Source of the DNA: Lachnospiraceae bacterium UBA7160 | Lineage (GTDB): Bacteria > Bacillota > Clostridia > Lachnospirales > Lachnospiraceae | DNA: 43,823 nucleotides | Direction: 5' to 3' | Assembly (NCBI GenBank): GCA_002491565.1 | Contig: DKWE01000036.1 | Location: 1 to 43,823 of the forward strand | In this document: positions 31,933-40,798 of the stretch, piece after piece | How positions within the stretch are numbered: the stretch's first letter is position 1 | How the letters are laid out: every line of letters starts with the position of its first letter | Notes under the pieces: generated by a model | The model's database searches: none | Told to the model about the DNA's origin: nothing | What the model saw: only the letters and a program-made list of their open reading frames with translations | Translations under genes and position numbers: made by a program

Positions 31933-33825
31933 ATGGGAGACTTTAAGTTAACAACAGTAGAAGAGTTCGAGGCTGCTACCGAACGTCTTCTCGAAACGGG
32001 CAAGAAGGTAGGAGCTGATGGCTGGCAGTACCGTGTGAAGAACCAGACTCCGCACTGTAAGTTCGGTGAGCAGGGCGTCTGCTGCCGTATCTGTGCAATG
32101 GGTCCGTGCCGTATCACACCGAAGGCACCGAGAGGTATCTGCGGCTGTGATATTCATGGTATCGTAGCACGTAACTACCTGAAATTTACGGCAGGCGGCT
32201 CCGCGACACACTCTGATCATGGCCGTGAGATCTGCCATACACTGTACTGCACCGATCCGAACGGCGCTTACAAGGTAAAGGATCCGGAGAAGCTGATCCG
32301 CATCGCGAAGGAGTGGGGCGTAGAGACCGAGGGCAAGGATATCTATGATCTGGCACATGAGATGGCAGTGCTGGCACTCGGCGAGTACGGCAAGGTATTC
32401 GGCTATCAGAACTTCCTGAAGAGAGCGCCGAAGCACACACAGGAGCTGTGGGAGAAGCAGGAGATTGCACCGCGTGCGATCGACCGTGAGGTATCCTGTT
32501 CCTTACATATGACTCATATGGGATGTTCCTCCCTTCCGGAGGCACTGATCCGTCAGTCCCTGCGTTCCGGTCTTTCCGATGGATGGGGCGGTTCCATGGC
32601 TGGTACAGAGTTCTCGGATGTTCTGTTCGGCACGCCGAAGCCAATCGAGACGGAAGCAAACCTTGGCGTTATGAACGCTGACAATGTAAATATTGTAGTA
32701 CACGGACATGATCCGTCACTTTCCGAGATGATCTGTGAGTATGCAGATGATCCGGAGATGATCGCTTACGCAAAGGAAAAGGGCGCGAAGGGCATCACGA
32801 TTTCTGGTGTCTGCTGTACCTCCAATGAGGTTGCAATGCGCCGTGGTATCCCGATGGCAGGTAACTTCCTGCAGCAGGAGAACGTAGTGCTGACCGGCGC
32901 CTGCGAGCTGATCGTCGTAGACGTGCAGTGTATCTTCCCGGCATTAGGGCCTCTGTCCAAGTGCTTCCACACAAAGTTTGTGACGACTTCCCCGGTTGCA
33001 CAGATGCCGGATTCTGATTTCATCCGTTTCAGACCGGAGAATGCGGCAGAGAACGCAAAGACGATTGTTAAGATGGCAATCGACAATTTCCAGAACCGTA
33101 AGCCGGAGCTGGTACATATTCCGCAGCTGAAGCAGAAAGCAACGGTTGGTTATTCCGTAGAAGCGATCAAGAAGCAGCTGGATACGGTTGCAAACTCTCA
33201 GGTAGATGAGTTTGGCACCACAAAGCCGCTGATCGAGTGCATTACATCCGGTGTTCTCCGCGGTGCAGTTGCTATGGTAGGCTGCAACAACCCGAAGGTA
33301 CGTCCGGATACCGCACACATCGAGCTGATGAAGAAGCTGATCGCAAATGATATTATCATCGTGGCTTCCGGCTGTTCCGCGCAGGCTGCTGCAAAGGCCG
33401 GACTGATGGATAAGCGCGCGAAGGATCTTTGCGGCGCTGGCCTGAAGAGAGTCTGTGAGCTGGCTGACATTCCGCCTGTTCTGCATATGGGTTCCTGCGT
33501 AGACATCAGCCGTATGATGGTGCTGGTAGCAGAGCTTGCAAAGGATTCCGGACTGAACATTTCCCAGCTTCCGGTCGTAGGCTGCGCACCGGAGTGGATG
33601 TCTGAGAAGGCTGTTTCCATCGGTAACTACGTCGTAGCAACCGGTCTGGACACGTTCCTTGGCGTAGATCCGTATGTAAGCGGTTCCGACAAGGTGAGCG
33701 AGCTGCTGACCAGCGGCATCCGTGACTGGGTAGAGGCTGCTTATACAGTAGAAAAGGATATCGACAAGCTCGGCGATAAGATGATCGAGTGCATTGAGGC
33801 GAAGAGAGCGGCGATCGGTATCTGA
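31933..33825 (+). CDS. cooS: Anaerobic carbon monoxide dehydrogenase, catalytic subunit
   Basis: This nickel-iron enzyme reduces CO2 to CO for acetyl-CoA synthesis (or oxidises CO). The 630-residue protein has the N-terminal cysteines that hold the D- and B-clusters (Cys42, 50, 51, 54, 59 and Cys70 or Cys72, in GVCCRICAMGPCR) and downstream C-cluster segments VVDVQCIFPAL, GCNNPK, ASGCSAQAAAKAGLM and VLHMGSCVDISR. These are typical of the CooS/AcsA family. The gene has strong CGT/AAG/CCG codon bias, a sign of high expression. It starts behind AAGGAGG. It lies between two CooC genes and upstream of acsB, which takes its CO product through a tunnel in the CODH/ACS complex. Confidence 0.97.
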   Translation: MGDFKLTTVEEFEAATERLLETGKKVGADGWQYRVKNQTPHCKFGEQGVCCRICAMGPCRITPKAPRGICGCDIHGIVARNYLKFTAGGSATHSDHGREICHTLYCTDPNGAYKVKDPEKLIRIAKEWGVETEGKDIYDLAHEMAVLALGEYGKVFGYQNFLKRAPKHTQELWEKQEIAPRAIDREVSCSLHMTHMGCSSLPEALIRQSLRSGLSDGWGGSMAGTEFSDVLFGTPKPIETEANLGVMNADNVNIVVHGHDPSLSEMICEYADDPEMIAYAKEKGAKGITISGVCCTSNEVAMRRGIPMAGNFLQQENVVLTGACELIVVDVQCIFPALGPLSKCFHTKFVTTSPVAQMPDSDFIRFRPENAAENAKTIVKMAIDNFQNRKPELVHIPQLKQKATVGYSVEAIKKQLDTVANSQVDEFGTTKPLIECITSGVLRGAVAMVGCNNPKVRPDTAHIELMKKLIANDIIIVASGCSAQAAAKAGLMDKRAKDLCGAGLKRVCELADIPPVLHMGSCVDISRMMVLVAELAKDSGLNISQLPVVGCAPEWMSEKAVSIGNYVVATGLDTFLGVDPYVSGSDKVSELLTSGIRDWVEAAYTVEKDIDKLGDKMIECIEAKRAAIGI

Positions 33826-33839
33826 TCAATAAAAATAAG

Positions 33840-33868
33840 ACCGGATGCATGTATTTCATGCGTCCGGT
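33840..33868 (+). other. 12-bp hairpin between cooS and the second cooC
   Basis: ACCGGATGCATG (33840-33851) pairs with CATGCGTCCGGT (33857-33868) over a TATTT loop, with one G-U pair. No U-run follows; GACAGAAAACC leads on to the next ribosome binding site. It probably protects the 3' end of the abundant cooS message or lowers read-through. Confidence 0.6.
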
Positions 33869-33895
33869 GACAGAAAACCAGAGGTGATAGAATCT

Positions 33896-34663
33896 ATGAA
33901 GATTGCAGTTACCGGAAAAGGCGGTGTGGGAAAAACTACCTTTGCGGCGACGCTTGCGAGATTGTATGCGGATGAAGGACATCCGGTGCTTGCAGCGGAT
34001 GCGGATCCTGATGCGAATCTCGGGCTTGCGCTTGGATTTTCAGAGGAGGAACTGGATACGATTGTCCCGATTTCCAAGATGCGGAAGCTCGTGGAGGAGC
34101 GCACCGGCGCGGACGAGTTCAACAAAATTTTCAAGCTGAATCCGAAGGTGGATGACATTCCGGACAAATTTGCGAAGAGCTGCAACGGCGTGCGTCTTCT
34201 GGTGCTCGGTACGATTGAGACCGGCGGCAGCGGCTGTGTCTGTCCGGAGCATGTGATGCTGAAGCGCATCATCAATCATCTGATGCTGCATTCCGGGGAT
34301 GTAGTCATTCTTGACATGGAAGCCGGGCTGGAGCATCTCGGACGCGGCACGACAAGCGGGATGGATGCGTTTATCGTTGTGATCGAGCCGGGAGCGCGCA
34401 GTGTCCAGACTTATAAGAATGTGAAGCGTCTGGCGAAGGATCTCGGCGTATCGCAGGTCCTGGTTGTCGCGAACAAGGTGCGGTCTGAGGACGACGAAGC
34501 ATTTATCCGGTCAAAGATTCCGGAAGAGGATCTTCTTGGATTTATTCATTACAATTCTGAGGTCATTGATGCGGACCGCCAGGGGCAGTCCCCCTATGAT
34601 TTCAGCGAAAAGCTGATACAGGAAGTACAAAGTATCAAGACAAAAATTGATTGTGTAAAGTGA
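33896..34663 (+). CDS. cooC: CooC-type ATPase (second copy), probably for ACS or CODH maturation
   Basis: The 255-residue protein is another MinD-like CooC with GKGGVGKTT at residues 7-15, a CxC at Cys114 and Cys116 (GSGCVCPEH), and VILDMEAGLEHLGRG. The classical CooC pattern is closer here than in the first copy: GRGTTSGMD and the EPGARSVQT segment are familiar from AcsF/CooC proteins. Homologues beside acsB are called AcsF and have been linked to nickel handling for acetyl-CoA synthase. The frame is open to 33845 but ATG 33896 starts the conserved MKIAVTGKGG. acsB follows after 19 bases. Confidence 0.92.
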   Translation: MKIAVTGKGGVGKTTFAATLARLYADEGHPVLAADADPDANLGLALGFSEEELDTIVPISKMRKLVEERTGADEFNKIFKLNPKVDDIPDKFAKSCNGVRLLVLGTIETGGSGCVCPEHVMLKRIINHLMLHSGDVVILDMEAGLEHLGRGTTSGMDAFIVVIEPGARSVQTYKNVKRLAKDLGVSQVLVVANKVRSEDDEAFIRSKIPEEDLLGFIHYNSEVIDADRQGQSPYDFSEKLIQEVQSIKTKIDCVK

Positions 34664-34682
34664 TGATTGGAGGAAAAGAAAC

Positions 34683-36806
34683 ATGACTTTATTTGATGTT
34701 GTATTCAGTGGAAATGACGCTGTATATGGCCTGACCGAGAATGCGATCAATGAAGCAATCGCAAAGTACGGCGAGGACAAGGCAGTTGCGTTCCCGGATA
34801 CCGCTTACAGCCTTCCGTGCTACTATGGCGTGACAGGAACTAAGGTTGGAAATCTTGGCGAATTAAAAGCTGCACTTGGCGTAGTTAAGACGCTGATGAC
34901 CAGAGAGCAGAAGCTGAACGACGCATTTATGTCTGGCGTTGCAACCGCTCTTTGCGCAGAGTTTATTGAAGTACTGAAATATATTGACGGCGCGGCTCCG
35001 TATGAGGCTCCGTGCTATGGACATCTGGCAGACGCAGTGATCCGTGAGCTGGGCGTTCCGCTTGTAACAGGCGACATTCCTGGCGTTGCAGTTATCCTTG
35101 GCGCAGCTCCGAGCGTAGAGGAAGGCGTTGCTCTGGTAAAGAGCTATCAGTCCCAGGGTATCCTTGTGACGCTGACCGGCGGCATCATTGATCAGCTGGA
35201 GGAAGCAGGCTATAAGACCGGCGCAAACGTGCGTGTGATTCCGCTTGGCAAGGATGTAACTTCTGTCATCCATGTGGTATCGGTTGCAATCCGTGCAGCT
35301 CTGATCTTCGGTAATGTGACACCGGGCGACGCAGGCGCACTGATGGAGTACACGATGAAGCGTGTACCGGCGTTTGTCAACGCATTCGCTCCGCTGGATC
35401 CGGTAATTGTCGCTTGCGGCGCAGGCGCAATTGCACTCGGCTTCCCGGTAGTTACGAATGAAGATACCTTCAAGGTACCGAAGAGCCTGATCAATCAGCC
35501 GGATGTTTCCAAGTTCAACGCTACCTCTCTCGAGGCAAGAGACATCAAGATTAAGATTACTAATATCGATATCCCGGTAGCTTACGCGTCTGCGTTCGAG
35601 GGCGAGATCATCCGCCGTAAGGATATGCAGGTAGAATTCGACGGTTCCCGTGTGGACTGCTTCGAGCTGGTACAGACGAAGGAAATGAGCGAGATCGAGG
35701 ATCACAAGATTGAGCTGATCGGACCGGATATTGATACGTTTGAAGTAGGCTCCAAGCACTCCCTTGCGTACATCGTTGAGGTGGCAGGCAAGAGCATGCA
35801 GGCGGACTTTGAGCCGGTTATCGAGCGTAAGTTCCACTCCTACCTGAACTGTGTCGAGGGTGCATACCATACCGGACAGCGTGATATGTTCCGTATCCGT
35901 ATCGGCAAGGAGACATTTGCAGCAGGCTTCCGTGCAAAGCACATCGGTGAGATTCTGTACGCAAAGGTAAAGAGTGAGTTCGCGGCTGTAGTTGATAAGT
36001 GCCAGGTGAAGATCATTACGGATCCGGAGCTCTGCACAAAGCTGCGTCATGAGCTCGCAATTCCGGTATTCGACAAGCGTGATGAGCGTCTGCTTACGCT
36101 GACCGATGAGAGCGTAGATGTATACTACAGCTGCATCATGTGCCAGGCATTCTCCCCGAGCCACGTCTGCGTGGTTACTCCGGAGCGTCTTGGTCTGTGC
36201 GGCGCCGTTTCATGGCTGGATGCAAAGGCGACCAACGAGCTGGATCCGCAGGGTCCGTGCCAGGTGATCACCAAGGAGAGACCGATCGACGAGAGAATCG
36301 GTGAGTACGAGGATGTCAATGAGGCGGTTAACAAGTTCTCCCAGGGTGCTCTGGATGATGTATCCCTGTATTCCATCATTGAGAAGCCGATGACGAGCTG
36401 CGGCTGCTTCGAGTGTATCTGCGGTATCGAGCCGCTGTCCAACGGCGTCTGCATCGCGAACCGTGAGTACGCAGGCATGACCCCGATTGGAATGACCTTC
36501 TCCGAGCTCGCATCCATGACCGGCGGCGGTGTTCAGACTCCGGGCTTTATGGGCCACGGCAAGCACTTTATCGCTTCCAAGAAGTTCATGAAGGCAGAGG
36601 GCGGCGTTGCACGTATCGTCTGGATGCCGAAGGAACTGAAGGACCAGGTAGCAGAGCGTCTGAATGCAACGGCGAAGGAGCTGTACGGAATCGAGAACTT
36701 CAGCGATATGATCGGTGATGAGACCGTAGCAGAGGATCCGGAGACCTTGCTTGCGTTCCTTGAGGAGAAGGGCCATCCGGCGCTTACCATGGAACCGATG
36801 ATGTAA
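34683..36806 (+). CDS. acsB: CO-methylating acetyl-CoA synthase
   Basis: AcsB joins CO, a methyl group from the corrinoid protein and CoA to make acetyl-CoA on its nickel-iron A-cluster. In the 707-residue protein the iron-sulfur ligands are Cys484, Cys487, Cys496 and Cys506, and the C-G-C nickel-binding motif is Cys573-Gly-Cys575. The 67-residue spacing between Cys506 and Cys573 equals the spacing between the corresponding residues of the Moorella enzyme (528 and 595). The N-terminal third that contacts CODH is present. ATG 34683 follows TTGGAGGAAAAG. Codon bias is strong. A 361-base structured gap follows. Confidence 0.97.
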   Translation: MTLFDVVFSGNDAVYGLTENAINEAIAKYGEDKAVAFPDTAYSLPCYYGVTGTKVGNLGELKAALGVVKTLMTREQKLNDAFMSGVATALCAEFIEVLKYIDGAAPYEAPCYGHLADAVIRELGVPLVTGDIPGVAVILGAAPSVEEGVALVKSYQSQGILVTLTGGIIDQLEEAGYKTGANVRVIPLGKDVTSVIHVVSVAIRAALIFGNVTPGDAGALMEYTMKRVPAFVNAFAPLDPVIVACGAGAIALGFPVVTNEDTFKVPKSLINQPDVSKFNATSLEARDIKIKITNIDIPVAYASAFEGEIIRRKDMQVEFDGSRVDCFELVQTKEMSEIEDHKIELIGPDIDTFEVGSKHSLAYIVEVAGKSMQADFEPVIERKFHSYLNCVEGAYHTGQRDMFRIRIGKETFAAGFRAKHIGEILYAKVKSEFAAVVDKCQVKIITDPELCTKLRHELAIPVFDKRDERLLTLTDESVDVYYSCIMCQAFSPSHVCVVTPERLGLCGAVSWLDAKATNELDPQGPCQVITKERPIDERIGEYEDVNEAVNKFSQGALDDVSLYSIIEKPMTSCGCFECICGIEPLSNGVCIANREYAGMTPIGMTFSELASMTGGGVQTPGFMGHGKHFIASKKFMKAEGGVARIVWMPKELKDQVAERLNATAKELYGIENFSDMIGDETVAEDPETLLAFLEEKGHPALTMEPMM

Positions 36807-37167
36807 TTTCATTGATCTATTTAGCGCAGCAGACACCTGACACAGGCGGAGCAAATTTATTTGTGACCGGCTGTGCCGGGTGTTGTGGATGAGCAGATTG
36901 TCCACCTGGCTGCGGATACATAACTTTTGGCGGATATCGGACTTATTCTCCGATATAAGATATACGCCTGTTTTTCAGGCACACCATTATGGTGGCAGCT
37001 CTGGTTTTGCATGTGGCGGAATGCGGACCCTGGCATTCGGCTGTCGTAAGACAGTCTGTATCTCAGGTACTGCTCATGCAACCGGACTGTTCGTTTATCA
37101 ATTATCCAAGCCGGTCCGGCAGTCTCATGCCGCGTCCGGTATGCAAACACAAGGAGGTAACCAAACA
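36807..37167 (+). other. 361-base gap between acsB and acsD with at least seven hairpins
   Basis: No gene is supported here, though the frame of acsD happens to stay open back to 36880. Successive perfect stems are CCTG-aca-CAGG (36836-36846), CCGGC-tgt-GCCGG (36867-36879), GTGGA/TCCAC (36885-36905), ATATCGG/CCGATAT (36934-36956) inside GGCG/CGCC, GCCTG-ttttt-CAGGC (36966-36980), CTGTC-GTAA-GACAG (37041-37054, GNRA-type loop) and CGGCA/TGCCG (37117-37132) inside CCGG/CCGG (37111-37139). AGGAGGT just before acsD is left exposed. No promoter was found. Candidates are a structured regulatory RNA or an mRNA processing region. Confidence 0.55.
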
Positions 37168-38109
37168 ATGCCGTTTACTGCAAAATCAGGAAAATTCAGT
37201 GCCAGCATCAACACACTGACGATGGGCACTGGCGAGAAAGCAATCGTTCTTGGCGGAGAGAATGTATTTCCATTTTATACCTTTGACGCGCCGATTGCGA
37301 ATGCGCCCAAGGTAGGAATTGAAATCACCGACGGTGGTCTGGAAGCGGAGCCGGATTGCGTCAAGAAGTATTATGAGGGATGTACCACAGTTGCCGATAT
37401 GGCGAAGAAAGCTGCAACTTTCGAGGGCGTGGACTTCCTGAGCCTCCATCTGGAGGGCGGAGACCCGAATGGAGAGAACAAACCGACAGAGGATCTGATC
37501 AAGATCGTGAAAGAGGTAGCGGATGCGGTAGATCTGCCGATCGTGATCAGTGGATGTAAGAATGTCGAGAAGGATGCTGAGATTTTTGCAAAGGCATCGG
37601 AAGTACTCGATGGAAGAAATGCTGTAATGCTTGCAGCAAAGGAAGAGAACTATAAGAATGTCGGAGCTTCGGCCGGCCTTGCTTACAAGCAGGTGGTTGG
37701 CGCTGAGTCCGCAGATGATATCAACCTTGCAAAGCAGCTGAATGTACTGCTCACACAGCTTGGCGTTGATGCAAAATCAATCGTGATGAATGTCGGAACC
37801 GCAGCAGCAGGCTACGGCTACGAGTATGTGGTATCTACGATGGATCGTATCAAGGCAGCTGCGCTGCAGCAGGGCGACGCTACGCTGCAGATGCCGATTA
37901 TTACTCCGGTCGCAACAGAGACATGGGGCATCAAGGAATCGGTTGCTACAGAAGAGGATATGCCGGAATGGGGCGACCAGGAAGCACGTGGAATTGATAT
38001 GGAAGTAGAAACTGCAGCAGCAGACCTTGCTTCCGGATCCAACGCAGTTATCCTGAAGCACCCGGAGTCGGTAGCTACGATCGCGAAGATGATCAAGGCA
38101 CTGATCTAA
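37168..38109 (+). CDS. acsD: Corrinoid iron-sulfur protein, small subunit
   Basis: AcsD is the TIM-barrel beta/delta subunit that with AcsC binds the cobalamin which carries the methyl group from methyl-H4folate to acetyl-CoA synthase. The 313-residue protein begins MPFTAKSGKFSASIN and has FYTFDAPIANAPKVGIEI, VISGCKNVEKD and IITPVATETWGIKES segments characteristic of CdhD/AcsD. ATG 37168 follows AAGGAGGTAACC at good spacing; the 96 upstream in-frame codons start without a ribosome binding site and encode a non-conserved Ser/Arg/Cys-rich stretch, so they are excluded. acsC follows after 39 bases. Confidence 0.96.
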   Translation: MPFTAKSGKFSASINTLTMGTGEKAIVLGGENVFPFYTFDAPIANAPKVGIEITDGGLEAEPDCVKKYYEGCTTVADMAKKAATFEGVDFLSLHLEGGDPNGENKPTEDLIKIVKEVADAVDLPIVISGCKNVEKDAEIFAKASEVLDGRNAVMLAAKEENYKNVGASAGLAYKQVVGAESADDINLAKQLNVLLTQLGVDAKSIVMNVGTAAAGYGYEYVVSTMDRIKAAALQQGDATLQMPIITPVATETWGIKESVATEEDMPEWGDQEARGIDMEVETAAADLASGSNAVILKHPESVATIAKMIKALI

Positions 38110-38148
38110 TGGTATCGCATGTAGCTAAGAGAAGGAGGAAAAATTACA

Positions 38149-39495
38149 ATGGCATTAAAAGGTCTTGATATCTTTAAATTATCACCGAAGAAGAACTGCA
38201 AGGAGTGCGGTTCTCCGACATGTATGGCGTTCTCTATGAAGGTCGCACAGGGCGCAGTCAGCATCGATGCGTGCCCGTATTTCTCAGAAGATGCAAAGGC
38301 GGCGATGAGCGAGGCGACCGCTCCGCCAATGAAGACGATCAAGGTTGGCGCAGGCGAGCAGGAGATGACGCTCGGCGGCGAGACGGTTCTGTTCCGTCAT
38401 GAGAAGACATTTGTGAACAAGACAAGATATGCGGTAGATATCTGCAGCTGCATGGATGATGCAACGATCGATGCGAAGGTAGCAGAGCTGAAGCATGTCG
38501 ATTATGAGCGTATCGGTGAGCGCATGTATGTAGAGATGATCGATGTAGAGTTCGATCCGGCAAGCGGCGCAGACCGTTATGCAGAGGTAGTGAAGAAGGT
38601 AGCTGGCGAGGGCAGAGTCCTGATTCTGGATTGCCAGGATGTGGATGCGGCAAAGGCAGCGCTCGAGGTATGCAAGGAGACGAAGCCGATTCTGAATGGT
38701 GCGAACGCTCAGAACTATAAGGAAATGAATGACCTTGCAACGGCGGCTGGCGTTGTACTTGGCGTCCATGGCGCGGACGAGAACGAGCTGTATGATACAC
38801 TGGCAGCGCTGGAGAAGCTTGGCAATAAGAACCTTGTGTTCAATGCGTGCACCTCCTCTGTGAAGGCTGCGTTTGCATCGGCAGTACAGTTCCGTAAGGC
38901 AGCGATCAAGGACAGCAACCGTACCTGCGGTTATCCGTCGATCGTCAATGTATCGAAGCTGGCAAAGGGCGATTCCCATATGCAGGCTGCGCTTCTTTCC
39001 CTGTTTACCGTAAAGTATGGTTCCATCGTAGTAGCAGAGAAGATCGGCTACGCAGAGGCACTTCCGCTCTACGGCCTGAGACAGAATGTATTTACGGACC
39101 CGCAGAAGCCGATGAAGGTGGAGCCGGGTATCTACCCGATCAACGGCGGCGATGAGAATTCGATCTGCCTGACAACGGTAGACTTCGCACTGACCTACTT
39201 TGTTGTATCCGGTGAGCTGGAGCGTTCCGGCGTACCGTGCAACCTGATCATCAACGATGCAGGCGGACTTTCCGTTCTGACATCCTGGGCAGCAGGAAAG
39301 TTCTCCTCCAGCTCCATCGCGAAGTTCTTCCAGGAGCAGGATGTCGAGGGCAAGATCAAGTGCCGTAAGCTCTGCATCCCGGGTAAGGTTGCAGTCCTCA
39401 AGGGCGAGCTGGAAGCGAAGATGCCGGGCTGGGAGATCATCGTAGCTCCGAGAGAGGCGGTACAGCTGGTGAAGTTCCTTAAGGATATGCAGTAA
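38149..39495 (+). CDS. acsC: Corrinoid iron-sulfur protein, large subunit
   Basis: The 448-residue AcsC carries the [4Fe-4S] cluster used in reductive activation and the C-terminal cobalamin-binding domain. The cluster ligands are visible as Cys17, Cys20, Cys25 and Cys42 in the N-terminal FKLSPKKNCKECGSPTC region. The middle is a TIM barrel; the C-terminal domain includes NLIINDAGGLSVLTSWAAG, seen in CdhE/AcsC proteins. ATG 38149 follows AGGAGGAAAAATTACA. Codon bias is strong. The 158-base gap to acsE holds a CCGCAC/GTGCGG pair (39508-39513 with 39555-39560) and no further signal. Confidence 0.96.
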   Translation: MALKGLDIFKLSPKKNCKECGSPTCMAFSMKVAQGAVSIDACPYFSEDAKAAMSEATAPPMKTIKVGAGEQEMTLGGETVLFRHEKTFVNKTRYAVDICSCMDDATIDAKVAELKHVDYERIGERMYVEMIDVEFDPASGADRYAEVVKKVAGEGRVLILDCQDVDAAKAALEVCKETKPILNGANAQNYKEMNDLATAAGVVLGVHGADENELYDTLAALEKLGNKNLVFNACTSSVKAAFASAVQFRKAAIKDSNRTCGYPSIVNVSKLAKGDSHMQAALLSLFTVKYGSIVVAEKIGYAEALPLYGLRQNVFTDPQKPMKVEPGIYPINGGDENSICLTTVDFALTYFVVSGELERSGVPCNLIINDAGGLSVLTSWAAGKFSSSSIAKFFQEQDVEGKIKCRKLCIPGKVAVLKGELEAKMPGWEIIVAPREAVQLVKFLKDMQ

Positions 39496-39653
39496 AGCTT
39501 TACAGTTCCGCACATCATTTGCAACAGAATTTCTCTACGCTGCATAGGATGGGCGTGCGGATCTGGTAACTGATAACAACAGGTCTGCGCTTTCATGGTG
39601 ATTTGCATTGCTGTGGAAGCCAGACTCAGGAAAATAAAAAGGAGAATACGACA

Positions 39654-40439
39654 ATGGGAAAATTTGTAGTAATTGGTGAGAGACTTTCCACCACAGCTCC
39701 AATCATCAACAAGGCTTTCACAGAGCGTGACCCTGAGCCGGTACTGAAGAGAGCAGAGCAGCAGCTGAAGGCTGGCGCTACCTATCTGGATGTCAATATC
39801 GGACCGGCAGAGAGCGACGGCGAGGATCTGATGAAGTGGGCAGTTCAGCTTCTCCAGAGCCATTTTGACAATGTTCCGCTGGCACTTGATACCGCGAACA
39901 AGAAGGCAATCGAGGCTGGTATTTCTGTTTACAATCGTGCAAAGGGTAAGCCGATCGTCAACTCTGCAGATGCTGCAGGCCGTATCGAGTACCTGGATCT
40001 TGCTGCAGCAAATGATGCGATCTGCATCGCACTGTGCAACGGCGAAGGAATCGCAAAGGACAATGACGAGCGTATGATGTACTGCCAGACGCTTCTTGAG
40101 AGAGGTATGGAGCATGGTATGGAAGCAGAGGACATCTGGTTCGATCCGCTCTTCCTGGTTGTAAAGGGCATGCAGGACAAGCAGATGCAGATTCTTGAGT
40201 GCATCAAGATGTTCAGCGACATGGGTCTGAACTCTACCGGTGGCCTTTCCAACAACTCCAACGGTATGCCGAAGGCGATCCGTCCGATCATGGATTCCGC
40301 ACTGGTAGCTATGGCTATGATGCAGGGCCTTACCTCCGCAATCGTGAACCCGAACGATCTCCGTCTGATGGAGACGATCAAGTCCTGTGACGTATTCAAG
40401 GGCAATACGCTGTACGCGGATTCTTATCTGGAGATCTGA
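39654..40439 (+). CDS. acsE: Methyltetrahydrofolate:corrinoid/iron-sulfur protein methyltransferase
   Basis: AcsE moves the methyl group from 5-methyl-tetrahydrofolate to the Co(I) corrinoid of AcsC/AcsD, linking the folate and carbonyl branches. The 261 residues form a pterin-binding TIM barrel: FVVIGERLSTTAPIINKAF at the start, LDVNIGPAESDGE, LDTANKKAIEAG, SADAAGR and TGGLSNNSNGMP. Length matches the Moorella enzyme closely. The frame is open to 39603, but ATG 39654 follows AAAAAGGAGAATACGAC and matches the family start. Confidence 0.96.
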   Translation: MGKFVVIGERLSTTAPIINKAFTERDPEPVLKRAEQQLKAGATYLDVNIGPAESDGEDLMKWAVQLLQSHFDNVPLALDTANKKAIEAGISVYNRAKGKPIVNSADAAGRIEYLDLAAANDAICIALCNGEGIAKDNDERMMYCQTLLERGMEHGMEAEDIWFDPLFLVVKGMQDKQMQILECIKMFSDMGLNSTGGLSNNSNGMPKAIRPIMDSALVAMAMMQGLTSAIVNPNDLRLMETIKSCDVFKGNTLYADSYLEI

Positions 40440-40454
40440 TTATCATGATACCAG

Positions 40455-40514
40455 GGTCAAAAGGTCAGCATCCATGTCGTGTCTGCACGTCAGTAAGGGA
40501 ATGACTTTTTGACC
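40455..40514 (+). terminator. 13-bp hairpin after acsE
   Basis: GGTCAAAAGGTCA (40455-40467) pairs with TGACTTTTTGACC (40502-40514), broken only by one G-U pair, with CGTG/CACG closing the tip. It starts 16 bases after the acsE stop. No U-run follows, so it may be a 3'-end stabiliser or a weak terminator of the acs message. Confidence 0.55.
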
Positions 40515-40568
40515 TGTCTGGCAACCTTTGACTTCAGTATTGTATTAAATTGATTCAAGGGTTGCAGC

Positions 40569-40646
40569 TCAGCCACATACAGAAGCTGCGCAGCAGCGAA
40601 TCGCTTACGTAGCAGACACGTCTGCGGTATGCATGACACTGGCTGA
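40569..40646 (+). ncRNA. Candidate multi-branched RNA element
   Basis: TCAGCCA (40569-40575) pairs with TGGCTGA (40640-40646), and directly inside CATAC (40576-40580) pairs with GTATG (40627-40631). Within this are GCTGC-gca-GCAGC (40585-40597), the overlapping alternative AGCG-aat-CGCT (40595-40605) and GCAGA-cacg-TCTGC (40612-40625). All arms are exact. The 7-bp closing stem recalls a tRNA acceptor, but no T-arm or anticodon arm fits. Function unknown. Confidence 0.4.
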
Positions 40647-40798
40647 ACGATCCTATTTACGGCCTGCGCTGCAGTAGTATGCTGAATGACTGTGCTTGCA
40701 TATAGAAGGCGGCATACCGCTGTTCAGCGATTTCTGAAGCTGCGAAGATATGGGTATTTTTAATAGTATTCAGCAGCCGATGGCAAACATGGTTCGAT

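Noticed and set aside
34863..36164. A 433-codon open frame on the minus strand across acsB, and similar long antisense frames over acsC (38284-39513) and der (27344-28489)
   Set aside because: These mirror strongly coding plus-strand genes with biased codons, which suppresses antisense stops. The translations are Cys/His/Leu/Arg-rich, resemble no family, and lack ribosome binding sites.
40569..40646. A tRNA-like cloverleaf suggested by a 7-bp closing stem
   Set aside because: There is no T-arm sequence before the 3' strand, no plausible anticodon arm and no conserved tRNA bases, so it is reported only as a structured element.
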